Assembly: GCA_965653225.1 (NCBI GenBank)
Contig: CBFGZI010000171.1
Coordinates: 1 to 6,666 of the forward strand
From: JALZDI01 sp965653225
GTDB taxonomy: Bacteria > Actinomycetota > Actinomycetes > Propionibacteriales > Nocardioidaceae
Direction of reading: 5' to 3'
Length of the DNA: 6,666 nucleotides
A program made the translations under genes and the position numbers. Of the stretch, positions 1 through 5,510 are shown in pieces (within the stretch, counting starts at the first letter, position 1; the number at the start of each line of letters is the position of its first letter). The notes beneath the pieces are model-generated. The model saw only the letters and a list, made by a program, of their open reading frames with translations, made no database searches and was not told the origin of the DNA.

Positions 1-893
1 GCGGCGATCGTGACCATCGACAGCGCGGCCATCGTGGTCTGGTTGATGCCCACGACGATGGTCCGGCGAGCCATCGGCAGCTGCACCTTGCGCAGCGTCT
101 GCACGGTGGTCGAACCCATCGAGCCGGCCGCCTCCATGCTCGTGGGTGACACCGTCCGCATGCCGTGTGCGGCGATCCGCACCACCGGCGGGAAGGCGAA
201 GATGACGGTGACGACCACCGCGGCGGGCGGGCCGATGGCGAACAGCAGCGCCAGCGGTGCCAGGTAGGCGAACGGCGGTGTCGTCTGCATGGCGTCGAGG
301 ATCGGCGTGACGAGCGTGGTCACCCGTTTGCTGCGGGCCATCAGGATCGCCAGCGGGAGACCCAGAAGCACGCAGAACCCGACCGCGACAAGGGTGACGA
401 TGAGGGTGTCGATGCTCTCGGCCCAGTAGCCGAGGAAGCCGCAGGCCAGCAGGGAGGCGGTGACCAGGACGGCCATCCGCACACCGGCGAGCGCATACGC
501 GGCGAACGCCAGGATCGCCACAACACCGACCCAGCCGATGATCGGCACCGGGCGGGGGAACACCGGCTCGGCGAACAGGTCGATGCTCGTGTCGACCAGC
601 CACTCCAGTCCGTCGCTGATCCCGCCGATGAACCCGTCAAGGAAGCCGTTCGTGGAGATCGCGAGCTCGACGCTGTCGCGCAGCTTGAGCAGGTAGGTGT
701 GGAAGCCGTTGTTCTCCTGCGGCGCCAGGAACAGCGTGTCGGTGCCCCGGAAGACCGCCCACCCGGCCAGCCACGCGACCAGGACGCCACCGATCCCCAG
801 CAGCCGCCGCCGCTGCGCCTTCTCCCTCTCGTCTGTGGTTGCGGGCGCCTTGGCCGGGGCCTTCCCCGGCCGAGGTGCGGTGGACACGCTCAT
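1..893 (-). CDS. proW: Glycine betaine/choline ABC transporter permease, ProW/OpuAB family (C-terminus cut by window edge)
   Basis: This is the inner-membrane permease of a quaternary-amine importer, forming the pore energised by the ATPase encoded just upstream. The visible 297 codons read without interruption. A basic cytoplasmic N-terminus (about residues 1-30) leads into a hydrophobic segment (about 31-49), a long linker, then clustered membrane segments from about 118 onward. MQTTPPFAYLAP (202-213) matches the conserved MQT-P-F-YL-P stretch of ProW. MEAAGSMG (253-260) followed by KVQLPMARRTI (269-279) is the EAA coupling loop that contacts the ATPase. INQTTMAALSMV (284-295) is also typical of ProW. 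The ATG at 893 is preceded by AGGAGG (901-906) with a 7-base spacer and overlaps the ATPase stop as ATGA, implying translational coupling. The 3' end, and possibly a fused or separate binding protein, lies beyond the left edge. The family is clear; whether the substrate is betaine, choline or proline cannot be read from the sequence. Confidence 0.93.
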   Translation of the reverse strand, partial: MSVSTAPRPGKAPAKAPATTDEREKAQRRRLLGIGGVLVAWLAGWAVFRGTDTLFLAPQENNGFHTYLLKLRDSVELAISTNGFLDGFIGGISDGLEWLVDTSIDLFAEPVFPRPVPIIGWVGVVAILAFAAYALAGVRMAVLVTASLLACGFLGYWAESIDTLIVTLVAVGFCVLLGLPLAILMARSKRVTTLVTPILDAMQTTPPFAYLAPLALLFAIGPPAAVVVTVIFAFPPVVRIAAHGMRTVSPTSMEAAGSMGSTTVQTLRKVQLPMARRTIVVGINQTTMAALSMVTIA

Positions 894-1975
894 ACCGTCG
901 CCTCCTCGGCGACGATCACGCGCAGCAGGTCGTCGTGGTCGACGACACCGAGAACCCGGTCTCCGTCCATCACGCGGATCGGGTGGTCGCTGCCGAGAGC
1001 GTCGCGCGCGGCCTGCTTGACGACGGTGTCCGGAGACATCTTCGGCCCGTCGAGCGGCTCGTCCGGCTTCGGGTCGCGCATCACCCAGCGCAGCGTGACC
1101 ACGTGGGAGCGCGGCACGTCGCTGACGAAGTCCTTCACGTAGTCGTCGGCGGGCGCTGCCACCACCTCGTCGGGAGTGCCCATCTGCACGATCTCGCCGT
1201 CGCGCATGATCAGGATCCGGTCGCCGAGCTTCAGCGCCTCCTGGAGGTCGTGGGTGATGAACACCATGGTCTTGCCGACCTCCTGGTGCAGCCGGATGAC
1301 CTCGTTCTGCATGTCACGGCGGATCAGCGGGTCGAGTGCCGAGAACGGCTCGTCGAACAGCATCAGCTGGGGGTCGACGGCCAGCGCCCTGGCGAGGCCG
1401 ACGCGCTGCTGCATGCCGCCGGAGAGCTGGTCGGGGTAGGAGTACTCGTTGCCGGACAGCCCCACCATCTCGATCATCTCGCGGGCCTTCTGGTGCCGCT
1501 CGCCCTTGCCGACGCCGCGGATCTCCAGCCCGAACGCCACGTTGTCGAGCACCGGGCGGTGCGGCAGCAGCCCGAAGTGCTGGAACACCATGGCCACGTG
1601 CTTGCGGCGCAGCTCGCGCAGGTCGGCGTCGGACATCTGGCGTACGTCCTGCCCGTCGATGAGCACGTCGCCGTGGGTGGGCTCGATCAGCCGGGTGAGG
1701 CAGCGCACCAGCGTCGACTTGCCGGACCCGGACAGGCCCATCACCACGAAGACCTCGCCGGGCGCGACGTCGAACGAGACGTCCTTCACTGCGGCCACGC
1801 AGCCGGTCTTGGCCAGCAGCTCCGAACGCGGGAGCTGGGCGTCGGGGGTGCCCATGACCTTGTCTGCTTTGGGCCCGAAGATCTTCCAGAGGTCGCGCAC
1901 GCTCAGCGCCAGGTCGGCCCCGCCACCGCCCTCGGGTCGTCCCGCGGGCGCTGTCTTGTCACTGGTCATGGTCAT
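890..1975 (-). CDS. proV: Glycine betaine/choline ABC transporter ATP-binding protein, ProV/OpuAA family
   Basis: This 361-residue cytoplasmic ATPase drives the quaternary-amine importer. It shows Walker A GLSGSGKST (80-88), the Q-loop VFQHFGLLPH (130-139), signature LSGGMQQ (184-190), Walker B LMLFDEP (204-210, catalytic Glu209), the D-loop SALD (212-215) and the H-loop His242 in FITHD. The segment before Walker A, with an LWKIFG motif at 29-34, is typical of ProV/OpuAA. After the nucleotide-binding domain only about 90 residues remain. They contain one recognisable CBS-like repeat (about 313-356, ending GVVDHDDLLRVI), whereas E. coli ProV (about 400 residues) has two. The ATG at 1975 overlaps the choline dehydrogenase stop as ATGA, and GGGAGG (1982-1987) sits 6 bases upstream, inside that gene. 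A second in-frame ATG two codons later (1969) is less well spaced. The gene ends in another ATGA overlap with the permease. The family call is very secure; substrate choice is inferred from the neighbours. Confidence 0.96.
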   Translation of the reverse strand: MTMTSDKTAPAGRPEGGGGADLALSVRDLWKIFGPKADKVMGTPDAQLPRSELLAKTGCVAAVKDVSFDVAPGEVFVVMGLSGSGKSTLVRCLTRLIEPTHGDVLIDGQDVRQMSDADLRELRRKHVAMVFQHFGLLPHRPVLDNVAFGLEIRGVGKGERHQKAREMIEMVGLSGNEYSYPDQLSGGMQQRVGLARALAVDPQLMLFDEPFSALDPLIRRDMQNEVIRLHQEVGKTMVFITHDLQEALKLGDRILIMRDGEIVQMGTPDEVVAAPADDYVKDFVSDVPRSHVVTLRWVMRDPKPDEPLDGPKMSPDTVVKQAARDALGSDHPIRVMDGDRVLGVVDHDDLLRVIVAEEATV

Positions 1976-3669
1976 GCTCGGCCTCCCTCGGTCGGGCCTG
2001 CTTGCTCGGGCGGGTACAGCGGGCTGTTGTCGCGGTAGCGGTAGTACGGCGCGTCTGACGGCGGCAGCGGCGTGTGGCCCAGGATGAGGTCGGCCGACTT
2101 CTCGGCGACCATCATCACCGGCGCGTAGATGTTGCCGTTGGGCACGTACGGGAACACCGAGGCGTCGACGACCCGCAGGCCGTCGAGCCCGTGGACGCGC
2201 ATGCTGGACGGGTCGACGACCGCGTCGTCGCCGACGCCCATCTTCGCGCTGCACGAGGGGTGCAAGGCGGTCTCGGCGTCACGTGCGACCCAGTCGAGGA
2301 TCTCCTCGTCGGTCTGCACCGAAGACCCCGGCGACAGCTCGCCGGCGTTGAACGGGTCGAACGCGGGCTGGTTGAGGATGTCGCGCGACACCCGCACCGC
2401 CTCGACCCACTCGCGCCGGTCCTGCTCGGTGGACAGGTAGTTGAACCGAAGCGCGGGATGCTCGTGCGGGTCGGTCGACTTCAGCTTCACCGACCCGCGG
2501 GCGTCGGAGGTCATCGGGCCGATGTGCACCTGGTAGCCGTGGCCCTCCGTCGGCGCGCTTCCGTCGTAGCGGATCGCGATCGGCAGGAAGTGGAACATCA
2601 GGTTGGGGTAGTCGACGTCGTCGTTGCTGCGCACGAAGCCGCCGCCCTCGAAGTGGTTGGTTGCGCCCAGGCCCTTGCGCTGGAACAGCCACTCGAACCC
2701 GACCCGCGGGCGGTTGCGCCATCTGAGCCCGGGAGCGATCGACACCGGCAGCTTGGAGGCGTACTGGATGTAGACCTCCAGGTGGTCCTGGAGGTTCTCA
2801 CCGACACCTGGCAGGTCGGCGACCACGTCGACGCCCAGGGCGCGCAGCTCGGCGGCGTTTCCGACGCCCGACAGCTGCAGCAGCTGGGGGCTGTTGATGG
2901 CGCCGCCGCAGAGGATGACCTCGCCGGCATAGGCGCGCCGCGGCCTGCGGCCGGCACGGGAGTACTCGACGCCGACGGCGCGCTTGCCCTGGAACAGGAT
3001 CCTGGTGGTGAGCGCGAGCGTCTCGACCCGCAGGTTCTTGCGGTCCATCACAGGGTGCAGGTAAGCGCGCGCCGCGCTGAGACGACGGCCGCGGTGCACG
3101 TTGCGGTCGAACTTGGCGAAGCCCTCCTGGCGGTAGCCGTTGACGTCGGGCGTCAGGGGGTGGCCGGCCTCCTGCACCGCCTCGAAGAACGCGCCGAACA
3201 GCGGGTTGGTCGCGGGCCCGCGCTCGAGCACCAGCGGGCCGCTGCCGCCACGCCACCGGTCGGCGCCGGCCAGGCAGGTCTCCATCCGCTTGAAGTACGG
3301 CAGGCAGTGGGCGTAGTCCCACTCCTTCATGCCGGACTCGGACGCCCACCGCTCGTAGTCCATCGGGTTGCCGCGCTGGAAGATCATCCCGTTGATGCTG
3401 CTGGAGCCGCCGAGCACCTTGCCGCGGGCGTGGAAGATGCGACGGCCGTGCATGTGCGGCTCGGGCTCGGACTCGTACTTCCAGTCGTAGAGGGAGTTGC
3501 CGATCGGGATGGGCAGCGCCGCGGGCATCTGGATGAACGGGTCCCAGATGAAGTCGGGGCGTCCGGCTTCCAGCACCAGTACCCGTGTGCCGGGGTCGGC
3601 GCTGAGGCGGTTGGCCAGCGCGCTGCCGGCAGACCCGCCTCCGACGATGACGAAGTCAAAGTCGGCCAT
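1972..3669 (-). CDS. betA: Choline dehydrogenase, BetA-type GMC flavoprotein oxidoreductase
   Basis: Predicted to oxidise choline to betaine aldehyde using FAD, the first step of glycine betaine synthesis. At 565 residues it is close to E. coli BetA (556). The N-terminal Rossmann motif is GGGSAG (10-15), with the acidic partner Glu34 in LVLEAG. GMC signature 1 lies around 82-105 (GKVLGGSSSINGM) and signature 2 at 255-270 (GGAINSPQLLQLSGVG). Similarity to BetA is continuous, including LPGVGENLQDHLE (286-298) and NHFEGGGFVRS (338-348). The C-terminal active site keeps His470 in LHPS, but the second active-site position in NGNIYAP (511-517) is Tyr515, where E. coli BetA and choline oxidase have Asn. 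ATG at 3669 is preceded by AAAGGAG (3674-3680), 4 bases away. It lies 48 bases after the aldehyde dehydrogenase stop and overlaps the ATPase start by 4 bases. The GMC call is certain. Choline as substrate rests on similarity plus the neighbouring genes; another alcohol is a weaker alternative. Confidence 0.93.
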   Translation of the reverse strand: MADFDFVIVGGGSAGSALANRLSADPGTRVLVLEAGRPDFIWDPFIQMPAALPIPIGNSLYDWKYESEPEPHMHGRRIFHARGKVLGGSSSINGMIFQRGNPMDYERWASESGMKEWDYAHCLPYFKRMETCLAGADRWRGGSGPLVLERGPATNPLFGAFFEAVQEAGHPLTPDVNGYRQEGFAKFDRNVHRGRRLSAARAYLHPVMDRKNLRVETLALTTRILFQGKRAVGVEYSRAGRRPRRAYAGEVILCGGAINSPQLLQLSGVGNAAELRALGVDVVADLPGVGENLQDHLEVYIQYASKLPVSIAPGLRWRNRPRVGFEWLFQRKGLGATNHFEGGGFVRSNDDVDYPNLMFHFLPIAIRYDGSAPTEGHGYQVHIGPMTSDARGSVKLKSTDPHEHPALRFNYLSTEQDRREWVEAVRVSRDILNQPAFDPFNAGELSPGSSVQTDEEILDWVARDAETALHPSCSAKMGVGDDAVVDPSSMRVHGLDGLRVVDASVFPYVPNGNIYAPVMMVAEKSADLILGHTPLPPSDAPYYRYRDNSPLYPPEQAGPTEGGRA

Positions 3670-3717
3670 TCTGCTCCTTTCTGTGCCGGCCCCCTCGGTC
3701 GTGCGTGGCTACATAAG

Positions 3718-5187
3718 TCATCCGCGGAACCACCGCTGTACCTCTGGCTGCACGTTGTGCCAGATGTGCTTGGTCTCGCGGTACTCGTCCAGCCCGGCGT
3801 AGCCGAGCTCGCGGCCGAGCCCGGACTGCTTGTAGCCGCCCCACTCGGCCTGCGGGACGTAGGGATGGAAGTCGTTGACCCACACCGTGCCCATGCGCAG
3901 CCGCGCCGCCACCCGCTCGGCACGCCCCGCGTTGTCGGTCCACACCGCACCGGCCAGGCCGTACTCGCTGTCGTTGGCGATGGCCACCGCCTCGTCCTCG
4001 TCGCGGAACGTCTCGACCGTCAGCACCGGGCCGAACGACTCCTCCTGCGTCACGCTCATCGACGAGTCGCAGCGGTCGAGCAGTGTCGGCGGGTAGTAGA
4101 ACCCGGCCTTGAGGGCGGGGTCGTCGGGACGCTCGCCGCCGCAGCGGAGCACCGCGCCCTCCTCGACGCCCTTCGCCACGTACGCCTCGACCTTGTCTCG
4201 GTGGGCGGCGGACACGAGCGGGCCGGTCTCGGCCTCGTCGTCGAACGGGCCGCCCATCCGGATCCGCTGCGCCCGGGCCACCAGCTCGTCGACGAACTCG
4301 TCGCGGATCGACTCCTCGATGACCAGCCGCGCGCCCGCGGAGCACACCTGCCCGGAGTGCAGGAAGACCGCGGTGAGCGCGAAGTCGAGCGCGACCTCCC
4401 GGTCGGCGTCGGCGAAGACGATGTTGGGGTTCTTGCCGCCGAGCTCGAGCGCGACCTTCTTCACCGTCGCCGCGGCCGCGGCCATGATCGTGCGGCCGGT
4501 CTGCACCCCGCCGGTGAACGAGACCAGGTCGACGCGCGGGTCGTGCGACAGCGGCGCCCCCGCCTCCGGCCCGCTGCCGAGCACCAGGTTGGCGACCCCG
4601 GCCGGGACGCCGGCGTCGGTGAGGTGCCTCATCAGCAGGATCGAGGTGGACGGGGTGAGCTCGCTGGGCTTGAGCACGAACGTGTTGCCGGCGGCCAGCG
4701 CCGGCGCGACCTTCCAGGCCGTCTGCAGCAGCGGGAAGTTCCACGGCGTGATCAGCCCGCACACCCCGACGGGCTCGTGCACCACCCGGCTGCGCACGTG
4801 CGCCATGCCGGTGTCGACCACACGCCCGGCGTCCTCGGCCGCGATCCGCCCGTAGTGGCGGAAGACGCCCACCACGTCGTCGACGTCGAGCCGGCTCTCG
4901 ACGAACCGCTTGCCGGTGTCGAGCGACTCCGCGCGTGCGATGGCGTCCTTGTCGGCCTCGAGCGCGTCGGCGACGCTGAGCAGGATCCGCCCGCGCTCGG
5001 CCGCGGGCGTACTCGGCCACTCACCCTCGTCGAAGGCCTGGCGCGCGGCCGCGACGGCACGCTCGGTGTCGGCGGAACCGGCCTCGTCGACCTCGGCTAC
5101 CAGGGACCCGTCGGCGGGGCACCGGATCTGCCGCGTCCTGCCGTCTCGGGCGCTCTCCCAGCGACCCTGCACGAACAAATCGGGCAC
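3718..5187 (-). CDS. betB: Betaine aldehyde dehydrogenase, GbsA/BetB type
   Basis: An NAD(P)-dependent aldehyde dehydrogenase predicted to oxidise betaine aldehyde to glycine betaine, completing the choline-to-betaine route. The 489-residue product has the family's usual length. Visible landmarks are Asn150 in TPWNFP, Lys173 in LKPSE, SFTGG (223-227), general-base Glu248 in LELGGKNP, nucleophile Cys282 in GQVCSAG, and EESFGP (382-387). GQVCSAG, VWVNDFHPY (435-443) and the KHIWHN tail (473-478) resemble Bacillus GbsA-type enzymes more than generic aldehyde dehydrogenases. I chose the GTG at 5187 because GAGAGGAG lies just upstream and the resulting N-terminus, MPDLFVQGRW, is typical. The frame stays open to another GTG at 5223, but that has no good ribosome binding site and adds 12 unlikely residues. 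It is the first gene of the operon, 48 bases ahead of the choline dehydrogenase. Confidence 0.95.
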   Translation of the reverse strand: MPDLFVQGRWESARDGRTRQIRCPADGSLVAEVDEAGSADTERAVAAARQAFDEGEWPSTPAAERGRILLSVADALEADKDAIARAESLDTGKRFVESRLDVDDVVGVFRHYGRIAAEDAGRVVDTGMAHVRSRVVHEPVGVCGLITPWNFPLLQTAWKVAPALAAGNTFVLKPSELTPSTSILLMRHLTDAGVPAGVANLVLGSGPEAGAPLSHDPRVDLVSFTGGVQTGRTIMAAAAATVKKVALELGGKNPNIVFADADREVALDFALTAVFLHSGQVCSAGARLVIEESIRDEFVDELVARAQRIRMGGPFDDEAETGPLVSAAHRDKVEAYVAKGVEEGAVLRCGGERPDDPALKAGFYYPPTLLDRCDSSMSVTQEESFGPVLTVETFRDEDEAVAIANDSEYGLAGAVWTDNAGRAERVAARLRMGTVWVNDFHPYVPQAEWGGYKQSGLGRELGYAGLDEYRETKHIWHNVQPEVQRWFRG

Positions 5188-5191
5188 TGCG

Positions 5192-5199
5192 CTCCTCTC
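5192..5199 (-). promoter_or_regulatory. Ribosome binding site setting the GTG start of betB
   Basis: Read on the minus strand this is GAGAGGAG, ending 4 bases before the GTG at 5187. It decides between two in-frame GTG codons (5187 and 5223), because the upstream one has no comparable purine-rich stretch. Its outer end abuts one copy of the CGGTGAC heptamer discussed for this control region. Confidence 0.8.
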
Positions 5200-5239
5200 G
5201 GTGACGTTGGGCGGCGGGCACACACAAACGGCCCCGCCC

Positions 5240-5264
5240 TGTCACCGCGGCGCTGCCGGTGACA
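5240..5264. repeat. Inverted repeat TGTCACCG-N9-CGGTGACA, candidate operator
   Basis: Two perfect 8-base arms (5240-5247 and 5257-5264) are separated by 9 bases. The repeat lies about 50 bases ahead of the betB start and downstream of the predicted bet promoter, so a bound protein there could block transcription. As RNA it could form an 8-bp stem, but no U-run follows, which argues against a terminator. The arms match those of the second repeat at 5344-5376. The symmetry is seen directly; the operator role is inferred. Confidence 0.6.
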
Positions 5265-5292
5265 CAGAGGTTTCCCGGCGCTCTCCTGTTCA

Positions 5293-5322
5293 ATCATTCT
5301 GAAACGGTTACTTGGGCGTCAA
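5293..5322 (-). promoter_or_regulatory. Candidate housekeeping-type promoter for the betB-betA-proV-proW operon
   Basis: On the minus strand, TTGACG (5322 to 5317) matches the sigma-70/SigA -35 consensus at five of six positions. It is followed after 18 bases by AATGAT (5298 to 5293), a weaker -10. Transcription would begin near 5286, giving a leader of roughly 100 bases that contains the 5240-5264 inverted repeat. The second GTCAC/GTGAC palindrome lies about 22 bp upstream of the -35. A short dyad, TTCA-N7-TGAA (5289-5303), overlaps the -10. The -35 is good; the assignment as a whole is a prediction. Confidence 0.5.
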
Positions 5323-5343
5323 GCCAGCGCGCATCGCACTAGG

Positions 5344-5376
5344 GTCACGTTTGGGCAACCATCGCCCAGCGGTGAC
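5344..5376. repeat. 33-bp nested palindrome GTCAC-N3-TGGGC-N7-GCCCA-N3-GTGAC, candidate operator
   Basis: Two pairs of 5-base arms share one centre at 5360. The outer pair is GTCAC (5344-5348) and GTGAC (5372-5376); the inner pair is TGGGC (5352-5356) and GCCCA (5364-5368), with equal 3-base gaps on both sides. The outer arms repeat those of the palindrome at 5240-5264, whose centre is 108 bp away. The element sits upstream of the predicted bet promoter and could also serve purU. The symmetry is seen directly; the function is inferred. Confidence 0.6.
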
Positions 5377-5409
5377 TCCGCGCGACGAACAAATCACCCT
5401 ATGCTTGCT

Positions 5410-5425
5410 CAGGACGGACGTCCTG
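5410..5425. repeat. 16-bp inverted repeat CAGGACG-GA-CGTCCTG upstream of purU
   Basis: Perfect 7-base arms (5410-5416 and 5419-5425) flank a 2-base centre. The compact, nearly unbroken symmetry suits binding by a dimeric regulator better than an RNA hairpin, because a 2-base loop is sterically tight. It lies about 85 bp before the purU start and does not share arms with the other two repeats, so it may belong to a different regulator. The role is inferred only. Confidence 0.5.
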
Positions 5426-5500
5426 CCGCCGGCGCGTTTTGTGGTGCTCCGACGCGGTCCCGCACGATAGCGGTCCTGCACGATTCTTGCGACCGACCTC

Positions 5501-5508
5501 AGGAGGTG
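5501..5508 (+). promoter_or_regulatory. Ribosome binding site of purU
   Basis: AGGAGGTG, close to a full anti-16S match, places the core AGGAGG 4 bases before the ATG at 5511. It favours this start over upstream in-frame alternatives (the frame is open from about 5439), which have no such site and would add residues before the ACT domain that the family lacks. Confidence 0.85.
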
Positions 5509-5510
5509 CG

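Larger units (their letters stand above)
5188..5510. promoter_or_regulatory. Divergent control region between the bet operon and purU
   Basis: This 323-bp stretch separates two outward-facing transcription units and contains no convincing gene. It is locally less GC-rich than its flanks, notably around 5271-5310 and 5385-5405. It holds a candidate minus-strand promoter (5293-5322), three inverted repeats (5240-5264, 5344-5376, 5410-5425), four copies of CGGTGAC or its complement (5199, 5241, 5257, 5370), and one copy of an 11-base repeat (ACGAACAAATC at 5385-5395) whose partner lies in the first codons of betB (5171-5181). The plus-strand promoter for purU is less clear: GATAGC at 5466-5471 could be a -10 element, but with a poor -35 partner. 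No transcription factor gene in the window accounts for the operators. Confidence 0.75.

Noticed and set aside
165..2038. Long plus-strand open frames opposite proW, proV and the end of betA
   Set aside because: Low-complexity Arg/His/Asp-rich translations with no motifs, fully covered by well-supported minus-strand genes.
3656..5020. Long minus-strand open frame inside betB in another frame
   Set aside because: An Arg/Ala/Gly-rich frame-shifted shadow; the betB frame carries all the aldehyde dehydrogenase motifs without a break.
5188..5223. Upstream GTG at 5223 as the betB start
   Set aside because: No ribosome binding site precedes it, and the added 12 residues do not resemble the family N-terminus; the GTG at 5187 has a strong site.
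2074..5262. Very long plus-strand open frame (over 1,000 codons) opposite betA and betB
   Set aside because: It lies antisense to two genes with complete family motifs. Its translation is rich in His, Val, Arg, Gly and Asp with no recognisable domain, the usual result of reading the complement of GC-biased codons.
5240..5264. Inverted repeat as a terminator or attenuator in the bet leader
   Set aside because: The stem could form in RNA, but no U-run follows and there is no leader peptide or alternative stem that I can see. A DNA operator is the simpler reading.
5188..5286. Riboswitch in the bet leader
   Set aside because: The leader is only about 100 bases and shows no conserved riboswitch core that I recognise.
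5289..5303. TTCA-N7-TGAA dyad over the predicted -10 as a BetI-type operator
   Set aside because: The arms are only 4 bases and the resemblance to proteobacterial BetI sites is slight; no betI gene is present in the window. It is not strong enough to call.
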